Part shown: positions 34,610 to 45,805 of the stretch, one piece after another | How the letters are laid out: each line of letters starts with the position of its first letter | How positions within the stretch are numbered: position 1 is the first letter of the stretch | Source of the DNA: Coemansia sp. RSA 487 | Lineage: Eukaryota > Kickxellomycota > Kickxellomycetes > Kickxellales > Kickxellaceae | DNA length: 64,000 nucleotides | Assembly: GCA_027577595.1 (NCBI GenBank) | Contig: JANBRJ010000006.1 | Coordinates: forward strand, 62,001 to 126,000 | Direction of reading: 5' to 3' | Translations under genes and position numbers: made by a program | Notes under the pieces: model-generated | Seen by the model: only the letters and a program-made list of their open reading frames with translations | Told to the model about the DNA's origin: nothing | The model's database searches: none

Positions 34610-35083
34610 ATGAGGTTTTACAAATATGTTCCAATGCTGTTGCTGGCAGGTGCTGCTGTAGTAAGCGGGCTGTCAACCAAAGAGGAGCAAGCTGTCACGG
34701 ATATTCTCACAATAATGCAGCGCGGCACAAGCATCTATCCGTTGGATGACTTGCTGCACAATCTTGCACAGGCCTTGGGGTTCACGCATACGGCTAGAAG
34801 ACTGAGTCGCTTTGTTCCTGGATCTAAGGAAGCCCACCGGACGCTTTACGACATGCTTATTTACCTCGACATTAATGGCAAGCACACACCAGAGCAGCAC
34901 GAGAAGCTTCGCCAGCTAACAAACATCATTGGATCTAAAGTGCTCAAAATAAGCGAAAGGGACGTTAGCTTCCATACGCTCGTAGTCCAAGAGGAAGAGG
35001 AGGACGATGATGAAACAGACAATGGCGAGGAGAAAGGTGCAAAAACGAGCGCTGTATTTGCTGCAAGCCATATTAGGAGCTAG
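34610..35083 (+). CDS. Secreted protein of unknown function, 157 residues
   Basis: The N-terminus MRFYKYVPMLLLAGAAVVSG is a signal peptide. The mature part is mostly alpha-helical by composition (KEEQAVTDILTIMQRG, DLLHNLAQALGFTHTARRLSRF, EAHRTLYDMLIYLDIN, EQHEKLRQLTNIIGS) and ends in an acidic run EEEEDDDETDNGEEKG. There are no cysteines, no membrane segment after the signal, and no sequon that I see. I recognise no family. It is intronless and divergent from another small secreted protein 1.2 kb away, so the two may share control (inference). Confidence 0.65.
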   Translation: MRFYKYVPMLLLAGAAVVSGLSTKEEQAVTDILTIMQRGTSIYPLDDLLHNLAQALGFTHTARRLSRFVPGSKEAHRTLYDMLIYLDINGKHTPEQHEKLRQLTNIIGSKVLKISERDVSFHTLVVQEEEEDDDETDNGEEKGAKTSAVFAASHIRS

Positions 35084-35135
35084 CTTTCATATATAGAAAT
35101 ATGTATTTTGGATAATTTACTAAAAAAAAGCATGC

Positions 35136-35843
35136 CTAATACAATGCAACTTGGTTTATGCGTTCGTTGTTTTGCAGGATATCTTTAAATCCAGCAAGCG
35201 TTAATGTTGATACGCTGCTGGGTCCGAGTAGCTTCCTGTCCAAGATCCCCGGGAGCTCTCTCCACATCATAATGTTCATGACTTGTGTGTCATTTTCAAA
35301 CGTATTGGGCGGCAAAACAATATCAGTATCTCCTGCAAGACTATCCAGAATGTTCTGAAGCTTTTCTATCTGGTCAACACGCATATCCGCCACGTCTTTG
35401 CAAAGATTGCAAGCAGAAATCGTCGCCTCCGCGTATCTCTCGGCACTGCCGTTGACAAACGGGCATATTTCTTGGATCGAGCCATCCTCCGGGCTAATCT
35501 TCTTGGCGGGCAAGGTTGCATACTCGCCAAGCCAGTTTGCCGCATCAAACATGGATGCCACGCATTTGGCCATCTTTTCCCGAGTGGCTTTTATCCTGTC
35601 AAGTCGCTGCTCACTGATACGCAAAGAAGCTGAGTGGAATTTGCTCGAAAGATCCGGAAACAGCAGTATAATGCTTGGGTGCCAAACTATGGGCTGCTGT
35701 GAGTTGTTGAGTTGCAGCAACATCCGCAGCAAGGCTTCTACGTCCTCAATGTAGTCTCTTTGGCAGGAATACCAGCTGCACAGCGCGTCGTAGAAGAGCC
35801 GCAGCTGCTTCCTTGCCAAGTCCTGTGTTGTGGCAGGATTCAT
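35136..35843 (-). CDS. Helical protein, possibly AIRIM/C1orf109-like
   Basis: 235 residues, intronless, no signal or membrane segment. The order of blocks (LRLFYDALCSWYSCQRDYIEDVEALL, a short loop, LFPDLSSKFHSASLRISEQRLDRI, then KMAKCVASMFDAANW, and later CKDVADMRVDQIEKLQNIL) is similar to the CA109-like family (C1orf109/AIRIM), which works with the AFG2-type AAA ATPase in late 60S maturation. This is recalled resemblance in motif order and length, not a search result. Otherwise it is an unassigned conserved-looking cytosolic protein. It ends 52 bp from the convergent secreted-protein gene. Confidence 0.45.
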   Translation of the reverse strand: MNPATTQDLARKQLRLFYDALCSWYSCQRDYIEDVEALLRMLLQLNNSQQPIVWHPSIILLFPDLSSKFHSASLRISEQRLDRIKATREKMAKCVASMFDAANWLGEYATLPAKKISPEDGSIQEICPFVNGSAERYAEATISACNLCKDVADMRVDQIEKLQNILDSLAGDTDIVLPPNTFENDTQVMNIMMWRELPGILDRKLLGPSSVSTLTLAGFKDILQNNERINQVALY

Positions 35844-36168
35844 CCTCGTGTATGTGATTTATTAACAAAAGTTTACAAACGCGCAGAAACAAAGAAAGGC
35901 CAGTACAAAAAAAAGATAATCTTCAAAGTCAAGGAGAAAAAATAATTTGCAACAATTACTTTGGGTGGGAGAACGATATTTATGGAATCCACCAATATCT
36001 ATCTATGGTCGTTATCTTCAAAACAGACATCCAATGATTGCAAGAAATGTTTGTGGCTACGCTTACTTTATTAATCCAATAAATATACAAAAACAAAGGT
36101 TGTAAGCTAAAATAGGCGGCGCAGCTTCACGTTTTTATCCGCTTATTTAGATAACGCAAGGAAAATAC
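35844..36168. other. Upstream region of the AIRIM-like gene and H3 copy 2 3' flank
   Basis: 325 bp, A/T-rich, between two minus-strand genes. No gene or specific motif was recognised. Confidence 0.4.
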
Positions 36169-36591
36169 TTAAGAGCGCTCGCCACGGAGACGGCGGGCAA
36201 GCTGGAGATCCTTGGGCTGGATGGTGACACGGCGGCCGTGGATGGCAGCAAGGTTGGTGTCCTCGAAGAGACCAACAAGGTAAGCCTCGGCGGCCTCCTG
36301 GAGGGCGGCAATGGCCGACGACTGGAAGCGGAGGTCGGTCTTGAAGTCCTGGGCAATCTCACGGACAAGGCGCTGGAAGGGCAGCTTGCGGATGAGGAGC
36401 TCGGTCGACTTCTGGTAGCGACGGATCTCACGCAGAGCAACGGTACCGGGGCGGTAGCGGTGAGGCTTCTTGACACCACCGGTGGCGCTGGTGCCTCCGG
36501 GTGCGGACTTGCGTGCGGCCTTGGTGGCCAGCTGCTTGCGTGGAGCCTTTCCTCCGGTGGACTTGCGGGCGGTTTGCTTGGTACGGGCCAT
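36169..36591 (-). CDS. Histone H3 (copy 2) with the same four-residue tail insertion
   Basis: 140 residues. By reading both strands I find no base difference from copy 1 (24853-25275) over the whole coding sequence, including the GGTS insertion between P30 and A31 and the [17 protein letters not shown] core variant. The frame stays open upstream of the ATG at 36591 ([12 protein letters not shown]...), but that is leader sequence. It pairs head to head with H4 copy 2. The flanks share no evident similarity with copy 1, so identity confined to the coding region suggests gene conversion rather than a very young segmental duplication (inference). Confidence 0.99.
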   Translation of the reverse strand: MARTKQTARKSTGGKAPRKQLATKAARKSAPGGTSATGGVKKPHRYRPGTVALREIRRYQKSTELLIRKLPFQRLVREIAQDFKTDLRFQSSAIAALQEAAEAYLVGLFEDTNLAAIHGRRVTIQPKDLQLARRLRGERS

Positions 36592-37111
36592 GTTCAAAAA
36601 AAGTGTTTGCTTGTAAGCGTGAAAAAAGTCTTGTGGATACAAAAGAGGGTAAGTGTGGAAAAATAAATGACAAGAAGAGAAAAAGAAAAAAAGCCGGTCT
36701 AGTGGAGGATGTCCAGAAAGAGTTTCTTTTTATACACGGCATGTGTGGCACGAAAACGAGATGGAAAGTGCTGCGCGCACATGCGCTGTTATTTCAATAA
36801 AACAAAAAGATGTGCCAATGAAAACGACCAAAAAAATCGAAATGTCAGTCTTTTTTGGCGTGCACGCGTTCAGTATTAGTCCCTTGGAATATTCAGTGGG
36901 TCTCCCTAATTTTTCCATGTCAGTAGAAAAATCGAATTGTGCATCTTTCTGGCAGATCCACTGGCCAGTCTGAAATGTAGGATACAGAAAGACGGTGCTG
37001 CTTGGCGCGTTCGTATCGGTCCTTTGTGTGTTGTCATATCCCTTTAATTGTCCTTGCGTGACAGCAGTAATCGTGGACTTGGAATTGACAGCATGAAATT
37101 TTGTGGACCGG

Positions 37112-37125
37112 CGCGTTCTGATTGG
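37112..37125 (-). promoter_or_regulatory. Shared histone promoter element, copy 2 (CCAAT plus AGAACGCG)
   Basis: On the minus strand it reads CCAATCAGAACGCG, identical to 24268-24281, and again faces the H3 gene, about 520 bp from its start. Confidence 0.6.
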
Positions 37126-38024
37126 CTGATGCGCATTTCAGGATAGTTGGCCGAAGCACCTGAATATTTGCTGCCATGTGGACGCGCTCTGTAGTCTACT
37201 GCTCGACGCGATAGCTCTGTTTCGCATCCCTTCTGCTGTTCGGAGTGTAGACTCGAATTGGGGATGTGTGAATTGGCCGTGGCGTTGTTAATGAAAGCAC
37301 CAGGACGCGTATCGAATCTTAAGGATGCTTATCAAGAAAAAACTTTGCATGTAGAAGCTTGTTGGTTCAGCTCCAGGATGACCTTTGCGATCCAACAGAG
37401 CAGCCTCCATCTGGAACCGTGCCTAGTGATTGGCTCCACTCGATGCAGAAACAAGCACAAAGGGCTTTTGCAGAACGACAGACAGCTGTGTCGACCAATG
37501 TGCGTACCACATTTACGCCAGCCACGAGCGCAAGAAACACAGCTCGATTTTTCTGAAACCAAGAGCGGGTTTGGGGATGGTGTGTCGCGCGTCATGCGTA
37601 ACAAACAAAGTCCAAAATAGCATGAATGCAAAGAATGGTAGTAGCGGACGATTCTGCCACCTTCCACTGTGGTTGTTTGCAAGGAACGCGAGCGCATTTT
37701 ACGGGCTTGATTCCAGCGCGAGCCAGATGGAGGGGAGGGGAAGACTACTGCTGACGCTATTGGAAGGACCGCGACAAAAAGGATGTGGTCCTCGATTTTT
37801 TAACTGCGTTTTGTGGCGGCAGGCGTAAAAACGAAGGCAGGGGATCAAAGTGTGCAGGCTGGCTCTCGTCTACGTCGAAGCGACCAGCGCATGCGTGTGA
37901 TTGGCCAGGCACGTCACGCATTTCGATTTTTATTGCTCTTTTGTTTATTCGTTCTTGTCGCGCTGTTTCTTTTTCTTTTTTCGGCTGCGTAGTAATCAGC
38001 CAAGGCGAGCGCATGCCCTTCTCT

Positions 38025-38033
38025 TATAAAAAG
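38025..38033 (+). promoter_or_regulatory. TATA box of histone H4 copy 2
   Basis: TATAAAAAG, 141 bp before the H4 ATG, the same sequence as at H3 copies 1 and 2. Confidence 0.75.
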
Positions 38034-38162
38034 GGACTGCGCCTGGTGCATCCCGCTTGGCCCGCTCTTCCATTTTTGTTTTTCCTCTTCAATACACGTT
38101 TTGCTCTGCAATATTCTTCTTGTTTTTACACTTCGTCAACACAACCAACCAACAACAACTAA

Positions 38163-38477
<315 letters not shown>

Positions 38478-39071
38478 AGTGGTTAGCTTTATATGGCATG
38501 TTCACTATCACACTCACCGAGCGTTATTATATTTTTGCAAACGCGATACTGCTTTTTTTGTAAATTACTCTCAAATAAAAACGTACTTATTTGATTACAT
38601 TCATTGCTTGAGGTTTATGTTTCTGTAACTCTAAATGCTATTTACGAATAGGCTATTCGTGCTGATGTTTGCATGGTGGCAACGTAAGCATATATATTAT
38701 TCTCGTTGATTGCGTATTTTTTATAGAGCTTTGGCGCCTTTTGAAGATTTCTCCCTGTTTTTTAGCGCTTTGGTGAGCTCGCTTGGGTAATTTTCACGAA
38801 TGTGAGCGTTCAGCTCCTTTTCTCTTTTCATAAAACGTTTTTTCCCACTTCAAACTCTTTCTTTAGCGTCAGTTTTCGTTACATACAAACAGTAGGAGGT
38901 TCCTTTTTATTTTTGAAAGTCCACTCCACTGCTTTCTGTTTTTTTTTCTGTTTCCAATTTATATTTCAACGCCCGTCATTCTTTTTGGTTTTTTTTTCTT
39001 CTTCTTCGTATTCCTACGCCACATTGAACTTTCTTGATTGGCCTTTTCGATACTCATTTAGAATTGCAAAG
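38478..39071. promoter_or_regulatory. Upstream region of the UBP12-like gene
   Basis: 594 bp, T-rich from about 38800 onward. The downstream gene's frame is open back to 38802 but has no ATG before 39072, so this is leader and promoter. Confidence 0.5.
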
Positions 39072-42000
39072 ATGGAAATGGTAGACAAAGCGTCTTCGTC
39101 GTCCAAAAGCGACGAACAGCTGCCCGAAATTTCCGTGCAAGCGCCTGATGGTGCTTCGTCTGAATTGATAACTACTAACAACAAAAACGAAACCAGCGAT
39201 TTGGAAAACACGTCGCCAACAAGCAGCCCTGACTCGCCTGCGCTTTCTTACCTTCACACGCCTGCCGAGCCCTACGATGGAGAGGCTGTGTCAGGTTCTA
39301 GCCAAGCTGCCCTCACAAGGTTTCTGCAAACCACTGGATTAACAGACCAGCTAGGTACTGCCGAGAGCAGCTCCAATGATGTGTCGCTAGACGCAGTTGC
39401 CGCTACTTTGCAGGCCGAGATCAGTACTGCCACCATGAGCCATCGAAGCATTTGGTATCTTGTGGCGCGAAATTGGTATGCTGCATGGCAGGAATACGCC
39501 AGCGGGCTTGTCCAGGACAGAACCATCGGCCCTATCGATAATTCTTCTATTGTAGATGATGCTGGGCATATTCTCCCAGGCCTCAGGCTCGACAAAGAGG
39601 TGGATGCAGTGCCTGAGGCTGCTTGGATAAAGCTGAGTAATCTTTACGGATTGTTAGGCTCCAGCATATCCATTCGGCGGATGGCCATCCAAAACAACGG
39701 CGGCTCGACTATACTTGATCTTTATCCACCATCGGTGTTTGTTACACCAAAGACTAGCAACGCGGCGGCAGACCAAAAGAATACTCGGCGCATCGAGATA
39801 TCGCTAGACGCGCCTGTGTCTGAACTAAAATGGCGCATCTCGCACGCATTTGGTTTGTCTTACGGATCTGGCGCTTGCACGCTTAGGCTCTATTGTTCGG
39901 GTAGGCCAACCAATACCAGCAGAACTGCACTGTCTTCCGAGAGCCAGGAGCCTCCTTCTTACGAGTCAGCTATTGCCACCGAGGAGTCTGCCGATGCTAA
40001 TCCTGAAGCTCTTATAGCTGATGACTCGTCGAGTCTAATTTCTGCAAGAATTCTGCCTGATGCAGCCATCATTTTTGAGGTTGTCCATGCTGCAGGAAAC
40101 GGAGAAACGGCCATAGTAGCCGACAACAGCAGTCGTATGAAGTTCACAGCGTCTACCTTTGAACCTAGATATAAGAAAGGCTCTAGTATTACGAAAAGTA
40201 CATCCAGCGCCACTTCAAGGGCTATAGCTACCACAAGGTTGGATAGGAAACAGGAGGCGTATGGGTCTGATAGCAGCCCACAATCGCCTGGCAGCGATAG
40301 TGGCAGCGATGCCGATGTCAGCGCAGCAGCGACAGGGTCGACTTTTGACAGCTCTATGATGGTGGTGGCTGCGCCTTTGCCACAAGTACATTATCGATGC
40401 GGACTTGTTAACCTTGGCAATACGTGTTTCATGAATTCAGCACTCCAGTGTTTGGGCCACTTTAGTGATTTGACGAAATATTTTGTGTCGAATGTGTACA
40501 CAAGCGAGCTAAACCGCGACAATCCTCTCGGCATGAAGGGCGCTGTAGCGTCTGCATATGGCCGTCTAGCCAAGGCGATGTGGGATACCGGAAGAGGTTC
40601 ATTTGCACCCCGCGCATTCAAGCAGACAATCGGCCAATGGGCGCCTCAGTTTCGCGGATACAATCAGCAAGATGCCCCCGAGTTCTTGGCTTCCCTTTTG
40701 GACGGTATGCATGAAGATCTCAACCGGATCATTCGCAAGCCCTATATCGAAATTCCCGATTCCAACGGCCGCCCAGACACCGAGGTTGCCGATGAAAGAT
40801 GGAACATATATAAGCAGCGCGACGACAGCGTCATTGTCGATCTGTTCCAGGGACAGTATCGCAGCACACTGGTATGCCCTGAATGTGATAATGTCTCTGT
40901 GACCTTTGATCCTTTCATGTACTTGACACTACCGCTCCCTGTGCAGCGCCAAAAGTGGCTAGAGCTTTTGTTTATCCCCGCCGACCCTATACTCTATCCG
41001 CTACACATGTATCTACTGGTTAAGAACGATGACTTTATTAAGCAGCTTCGCAAGCTGGTTGGGCATTTAGTGCAACGCAACCCTGATAATCTCTTGGTTT
41101 GCGAGATGCTGTCAATGCGCATTTATTCAGTTTACGAGGACACCGATCCGTTGGGCGAAATAGGCGATTCTGACGTGATACATATTTACGAAATTGGGGT
41201 TGATGTGACAAAGGTAACAGATGGCCCGTCGTCAACGCCACTTCCAGTCGTCCAGCTTTTGTGCAGTAGGGCAAATGTTCCTAGTCCGTATGGCGGGCGC
41301 AGATACACATATGGTCCCGATGTTGTCAGCAAACCGCTTCTTCTGACTCTCCCGAAAAGTGAGTTGGCGTTGGGCGAGTTGTACCACCAAATCACTCTGG
41401 CTCTTTCTCGCTGGACTACAGTTGACATATCCAAGATAATTGTGCAGCTGGAAGGTGCATTCAGTGATAACGAGACCACCGAGGCTAGTGAACGGTTGTT
41501 GGAGCTTCTGGGAAAGGCAGCTTCTCTTAGCATCCATCGTGCAGAACCAGCACCTAGAATGCAGCAGCGAAACCTATCTTTCATATCGTCTTACACATAT
41601 ACCGGGAAGCGTAGCTTTGGGCCAACGTCTGTGTTCCGTGCGTTTGAAGACCGCCTCACCTACGATAACTGCAGACCGTTGGTGAATAAGGTTGCAAAGC
41701 AATCTGGCGAGCATGCAGATAATATAATACCAGGCTATGGCGAGAATACTGTGGATAGCCAGGAGAAACAGCCTTTAGCCAGTGGGAACAGCAGCAGCAG
41801 CAGCAGCAGCGATGATGGTGAAAAGATGCCAGCAAATAGCTCTGGACTTGTGCCGACTAGCGAAGAATGTGTTGGGAGGCGCAGAGCACGTCCAGCCGAC
41901 GATATGGATATCTACTTTTCCAAGCCAGACAACAATTTGGACAGCGATACTAGAGCTGCTGCTTATCAAGCAGCATCCAAGCGCGCCCGCTCAGACAACG

Positions 42001-43466
42001 GAAGCGACTGTGACAGCAAAGATCCTGTAGATGATGGGATTTCTCCTTCATTTGTGTCAGCTGCGGAATCGCTAGCACCAGCTGCACCAATCGCCAATAG
42101 CACTGCTGAAGACGGCGTCAACGCACAACCGGCCGTTGCTGTCGACATTGACACTGATACTTCTGTTGTCGCCTCTGCACACTCTTCTATATTCGGCGAT
42201 AGTGCTACCCCTACTGGTCTTTCGCCTCAACGCAGCACGGCTCTCGAGACAGAGGATAAGCCTTCCAACGAAAATGGTAGCTGCGACGATGAAATGGTAG
42301 CTGCAACTGCGGCGCTTTCATTCTCAGATCTCTTATGCAACAAGATCGAGCTGAAAACCGGTGACACCCTTCTATGCGAGTGGAATGAAGAGGGCCTCAA
42401 GGCACTGGTTTCCGAGCTACAGGGCGACGCAGGGCCTGGTGCTATTGATGTTGTAAGCACTCTTTTCGATTTTAACTGCAGTGATGCGTGTGCAATGCCA
42501 GTATTAGAGGACGCTACTCAGTTCAAAAGCGTTGAGCCGTTTGGACTTACTAGCCTTCGTGAGATGCCGCGCGTAGCACAGGATCCATCGCGTCGCAGAG
42601 ATATGAACGACCAACGCAAAGTAACGCTGGATGAGTGCCTTTCTGAATTTATGCGATCCGAAAAGCTTGGAGAAGACGATCCGTGGTACTGCAGCAAATG
42701 CAAAGAACACCAGCAAGCCACTAAAAAATTCGATTTGTGGCGTGTGCCCGAGATCCTGGTGGTCCATCTCAAACGGTTCCAGCACTCACGTGCATGGCGC
42801 GACAAGATCGATACATATGTAGACTTTCCGCTCTCCGACCTTGATCTTAAGCAAACTGTGGTTGGTCCGAAGGGCAAGACTCTTATTTATGACCTGTATT
42901 CCGTGTGCAACCATTTTGGCGGGCTGGGAGGTGGCCATTATACAGCATATGCTCGTAGCCCTGACGACGAAAAATGGTACGAGTTTGAGGATTCGCGTGT
43001 TTCCGAAGTACAGTCGCCAGAGGATGTGAAAACCTCAGCGGCTTATATGCTGTTCTATCGTCAGCGGCCGTCATCTGAGGATGGGAAATCAGTAGGCGAG
43101 GAAAAGATTGAGAAGCTGATAGCTGACTACAAAGCATCGGGGATAAACAGCCCGGACGAGTACGCGGAAGGAAAAGCGACCGCTGTATCCTTGCCGTATG
43201 GCAATTCAGAGATGGAAATGGATTCCGAAGGCAACACTAGCGATGCTGGCGACTTTACACAAAACATGAACGGACTGACCGCATTAGGAATCGCAAACTA
43301 CGGCTCCCAGCAGATCAATACTGGCAGCAGAAGCGAGATGGATGATGAGGATACGCCGCCGCCGCCAGACAGCAGCCGCAGCAGCATCAGCGGCCGTACT
43401 AACGGCTCTGGCACAGACAGCGGATACCCGTTTGGCCCTCACCACGAGCATCCATTTCTAAACTGA
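39072..43466 (+). CDS. UBP12: Ubiquitin-specific protease, UBP12 / USP4-USP15 type
   Basis: Cysteine deubiquitinase of 1464 residues, intronless. A DUSP domain starts about residue 120 ([22 protein letters not shown]...GPIDN) and a ubiquitin-like segment follows ([20 protein letters not shown]). The Cys box [19 protein letters not shown] has catalytic Cys452. Then [14 protein letters not shown] and a zinc-ribbon CPECDNVS. The catalytic domain is interrupted by about 600 residues containing a Ser run coded by (CAG)n, acidic tracts and a second ubiquitin-like fold candidate. The domain resumes with [25 protein letters not shown], and the His box [13 protein letters not shown] has His1289. The tail is acidic and Ser-rich. 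The first ATG in frame, 39072, is the start. Paralogue identity is by architecture. Confidence 0.92.
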   Translation: MEMVDKASSSSKSDEQLPEISVQAPDGASSELITTNNKNETSDLENTSPTSSPDSPALSYLHTPAEPYDGEAVSGSSQAALTRFLQTTGLTDQLGTAESSSNDVSLDAVAATLQAEISTATMSHRSIWYLVARNWYAAWQEYASGLVQDRTIGPIDNSSIVDDAGHILPGLRLDKEVDAVPEAAWIKLSNLYGLLGSSISIRRMAIQNNGGSTILDLYPPSVFVTPKTSNAAADQKNTRRIEISLDAPVSELKWRISHAFGLSYGSGACTLRLYCSGRPTNTSRTALSSESQEPPSYESAIATEESADANPEALIADDSSSLISARILPDAAIIFEVVHAAGNGETAIVADNSSRMKFTASTFEPRYKKGSSITKSTSSATSRAIATTRLDRKQEAYGSDSSPQSPGSDSGSDADVSAAATGSTFDSSMMVVAAPLPQVHYRCGLVNLGNTCFMNSALQCLGHFSDLTKYFVSNVYTSELNRDNPLGMKGAVASAYGRLAKAMWDTGRGSFAPRAFKQTIGQWAPQFRGYNQQDAPEFLASLLDGMHEDLNRIIRKPYIEIPDSNGRPDTEVADERWNIYKQRDDSVIVDLFQGQYRSTLVCPECDNVSVTFDPFMYLTLPLPVQRQKWLELLFIPADPILYPLHMYLLVKNDDFIKQLRKLVGHLVQRNPDNLLVCEMLSMRIYSVYEDTDPLGEIGDSDVIHIYEIGVDVTKVTDGPSSTPLPVVQLLCSRANVPSPYGGRRYTYGPDVVSKPLLLTLPKSELALGELYHQITLALSRWTTVDISKIIVQLEGAFSDNETTEASERLLELLGKAASLSIHRAEPAPRMQQRNLSFISSYTYTGKRSFGPTSVFRAFEDRLTYDNCRPLVNKVAKQSGEHADNIIPGYGENTVDSQEKQPLASGNSSSSSSSDDGEKMPANSSGLVPTSEECVGRRRARPADDMDIYFSKPDNNLDSDTRAAAYQAASKRARSDNGSDCDSKDPVDDGISPSFVSAAESLAPAAPIANSTAEDGVNAQPAVAVDIDTDTSVVASAHSSIFGDSATPTGLSPQRSTALETEDKPSNENGSCDDEMVAATAALSFSDLLCNKIELKTGDTLLCEWNEEGLKALVSELQGDAGPGAIDVVSTLFDFNCSDACAMPVLEDATQFKSVEPFGLTSLREMPRVAQDPSRRRDMNDQRKVTLDECLSEFMRSEKLGEDDPWYCSKCKEHQQATKKFDLWRVPEILVVHLKRFQHSRAWRDKIDTYVDFPLSDLDLKQTVVGPKGKTLIYDLYSVCNHFGGLGGGHYTAYARSPDDEKWYEFEDSRVSEVQSPEDVKTSAAYMLFYRQRPSSEDGKSVGEEKIEKLIADYKASGINSPDEYAEGKATAVSLPYGNSEMEMDSEGNTSDAGDFTQNMNGLTALGIANYGSQQINTGSRSEMDDEDTPPPPDSSRSSISGRTNGSGTDSGYPFGPHHEHPFLN
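41789..41809 (+). repeat. (CAG)7 run coding for serine in the UBP12-like gene
   Basis: Trinucleotide run read in the AGC frame (Ser). It lies in the disordered insert of the deubiquitinase and is likely length-variable. Confidence 0.85.
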
Positions 43467-43560
43467 TGTGATATTGTAGAAGTTTCTAACCTTGTATTTG
43501 TGTACATGGTGCTGCGCAGAGCTTTCTCATTAATAAAAATCTCTTAACAACAAAATACAA

Positions 43561-44052
43561 CTAATTGTTCGTGTCCGCAGGCACGGTATGCGTCTTGATG
43601 ATTCTAACTTTCTCTCGAGGACGGTCATTCTGGTCAGTGTCGACTTTACCAAGCCTTTGGACGACAGACATTCCTTCTAGCACTCTGCCAAAGATCGTGT
43701 GCTTTCCATCCAAATGCGGTGTAGGGGCCAGTGTGATAAAGAACTGGCTGCCGTTTGTGTTAGGACCACTGTTCGCCATGCTAAGGATACCGGCACCCGT
43801 GTGTTTCAGCTTCCCTGTGATCTCGTCGTCAAATTTGCCACCATAGATCGATTCCCCTCCTCTTCCGGTTTCTGTAGGATCGCCTCCCTGGATCATAAAG
43901 TTCTGGATGATGCGATGGAACATAACTTTGTTGTAGTACCCACGTTCAGCCAAGGTGTAAAAGTTCTCACACGTTTTGGGTGCTTCGTTCCAGTACAGCT
44001 CTACAGTTATTTGTCCCAGGCTTGTCTCAAGCACAACATTTCCTTGCTCCAT
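43561..44052 (-). CDS. PPIL1: Cyclophilin, PPIL1 type
   Basis: Peptidyl-prolyl isomerase of 163 residues, the single-domain spliceosomal cyclophilin type that binds SKIP/Prp45. Motifs: [23 protein letters not shown], catalytic Arg in [53 protein letters not shown]. The position usually occupied by the cyclosporin-contacting Trp (WLDGKH in PPIL1) is His here, so cyclosporin binding may be reduced (inference). Intronless. It converges on the deubiquitinase gene with a 94-bp gap, so the two 3' ends probably overlap. Confidence 0.95.
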   Translation of the reverse strand: MEQGNVVLETSLGQITVELYWNEAPKTCENFYTLAERGYYNKVMFHRIIQNFMIQGGDPTETGRGGESIYGGKFDDEITGKLKHTGAGILSMANSGPNTNGSQFFITLAPTPHLDGKHTIFGRVLEGMSVVQRLGKVDTDQNDRPREKVRIIKTHTVPADTNN

Positions 44053-44278
44053 GGTAGCTTATCAAAAAAGAACAATATTATTTCCAGTAGAACACTTTTG
44101 TAATTTGTTATGTTAACAAGAATAGCACCAAAGAAAATATCGTTTACATATAATAAGCACGAAGTGAGCGACAGCCACTATTCCCAAATGTTACTTGTGG
44201 ATTGCATGTTCGAGCTATCAATTATGGACTAATGTATGACCAAAACAGGCAAAAAAAAGAAAATTTTGACTAGAGCAG

Positions 44279-45301
44279 TCAAGAGCTTTCAAGTTGCCGC
44301 TTCAGATCAACGATCTGTTGGCGATGGTCTTCTGGCAACTGCGCAAGCTGTTCGTCTGTAAGGCTAAGCAATTGCTTGAGCACCTCTGCATTATTCATTT
44401 CAATGGACGAGTTTTCAGGCGGTACTGAAGAAGTACCTTGATCATCATGTAAAGGTGTGCCTGATCCGTATGTAGCAGGCGATGCCATGTTTCTGCTAGG
44501 TGTTGGCTCTGAATAAGCTTGATTATGCATCGGAGACCGCTGAGCAAACGGGGGTGGCACAGGCGGCCGACCCATCGATTGTTGTAGTGGGGGAGGCGGA
44601 TGCCTTGGATGGTTACCATGCATAGGGTTCGACATGTGTGGTGGGCGTATGGTACCTGAGGCCATAGTGTAGCCACCTCCGGAGTTTCCATTCTTAATAC
44701 GCGACAGAGTGCTTCGATCGATCATATTAAGCGACTCTAGCGAGCACAGTAGCGCATACGCAAGCGCCGGGTTCTTTGAAAGCTCCTCTCTGGCCTTGGT
44801 AGTATTAACGCTTGCAAACGATCGAAACTGCGCCAAAAGATCGTTCTTCTGCTGGTCATCGAGTGAAGCTACTATCCCATCGACCTGTTCCGGCCGAATG
44901 GTCTTCTCAAAGGACGTGGAAAACGATGCTTGTTCACTCGGAGCTGGTCGAGGCACATGCGCTCCTCCTCCTCCTCCTCCTCCTCCGCTTATCGTTGTAC
45001 CGTCAGTCCCAAGGTAACGTCTGACCCTCTCGCGGTCGGCATATCCGATCTTGATGTTACGTCCATCGACCTGCGTGTCATTGAGGTTCTTAATAGCACT
45101 GGCCGCTGTGTTTATGTCAACATACTGACAAAATCCAAATCCCTTTGCGCGGTTTGTAACCGGATCAAATACTAGCTTGATGTCTACAACAGGCCCAGCC
45201 AACTCAAGCACCCTTCGCAACTGCTCTTCTGTAGTTTCATACGCTACATTTCCCAGAAACACAATGTTGCTTTCCTGTTGTGCCTCGAATCTGTAATCCA
45301 T
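44279..45301 (-). CDS. RNA15: Cleavage stimulation factor CstF64 / Rna15
   Basis: mRNA 3'-end processing factor that reads the U/GU-rich element. 340 residues, intronless. The N-terminal RRM covers about residues 12-90 (RNP2 IVFLGNVAY, RNP1 KGFGFCQY, then GRNIKIGYAD). The hinge, which binds CstF77/Rna14, is about 130-205 (VASLDDQQKNDLLAQFRSF...ELSKNPALAYALLCSLESLNMID). A Pro/Met/Gly-rich region follows. The C-terminal three-helix domain (NAEVLKQLLSLTDEQLAQLPEDHRQQIVDLK) binds Pcf11. A poly-Gly run lies just after the RRM. Confidence 0.96.
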   Translation of the reverse strand: MDYRFEAQQESNIVFLGNVAYETTEEQLRRVLELAGPVVDIKLVFDPVTNRAKGFGFCQYVDINTAASAIKNLNDTQVDGRNIKIGYADRERVRRYLGTDGTTISGGGGGGGGAHVPRPAPSEQASFSTSFEKTIRPEQVDGIVASLDDQQKNDLLAQFRSFASVNTTKAREELSKNPALAYALLCSLESLNMIDRSTLSRIKNGNSGGGYTMASGTIRPPHMSNPMHGNHPRHPPPPLQQSMGRPPVPPPFAQRSPMHNQAYSEPTPSRNMASPATYGSGTPLHDDQGTSSVPPENSSIEMNNAEVLKQLLSLTDEQLAQLPEDHRQQIVDLKRQLESS

Positions 45302-45365
45302 AATTGCGCTTATGTATTTTATTATATTTAGCTCTTGTTAGACTGTTTTTACGCCACAACAACGG

Positions 45366-45367
<2 letters not shown>

Positions 45368-45399
<32 letters not shown>
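45368..45399. repeat. (TA)16 microsatellite
   Basis: An uninterrupted AT/TA run about 70 bp upstream of the CstF64 start. Likely length-variable, and possibly part of its promoter. Confidence 0.9.
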
Positions 45400-45402
<3 letters not shown>

Positions 45403-45502
45403 AAGAACTGAACAAAAATGCTACAAGTAAAGAAAAAACAAAGAGAACCAGTTACAAAAAATGTGTATGACCGCCAGATAACGGCCAACACCATTTTACA
45501 CT

Positions 45503-45805
45503 ATGAACACAGGTTTGGAGGCTGACATTGAAAGGGACAAATCACGTGCAATATTCCATAGCAAAAAATATTTAGCTTTGGCAAGTGATTTTCAGAAACC
45601 TGATATCCTGTATCTGCTCAAGACGGTCCAGCAGTACAAGCCCGATATGATCTTCTCGACTGATGCATGCGCAAACATGCTCCTGCAAACGGAAGAAGAT
45701 TGGCTAATGAGGACCATCAATAATGGAATTAATATTTTAATAAGCATTTACGCAGAGCGGATAATGTGTATCGGTTGGAAAAGTAAACATCCACGTTTCA
45801 ATTAG
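45503..45805 (+). CDS. Hypothetical protein, 100 residues
   Basis: Open frame from an ATG at 45503 to TAG. The product (MNTGLEADIERDKSRAIF..., later DACANMLLQTEEDWLMRTI) has a normal, non-repetitive composition and predicted helices, no signal peptide, no recognised domain. It is in a 947-bp divergent gap and on the same strand as the aminotransferase. It may be a small lineage-specific gene, the remnant of one, or chance. I cannot assign a function. Confidence 0.3.
   Translation: MNTGLEADIERDKSRAIFHSKKYLALASDFQKPDILYLLKTVQQYKPDMIFSTDACANMLLQTEEDWLMRTINNGINILISIYAERIMCIGWKSKHPRFN

Noticed and set aside
45368-45399. TA run as an insertion-element end
   Set aside because: A simple (TA)n microsatellite with no inverted repeats or flanking element.
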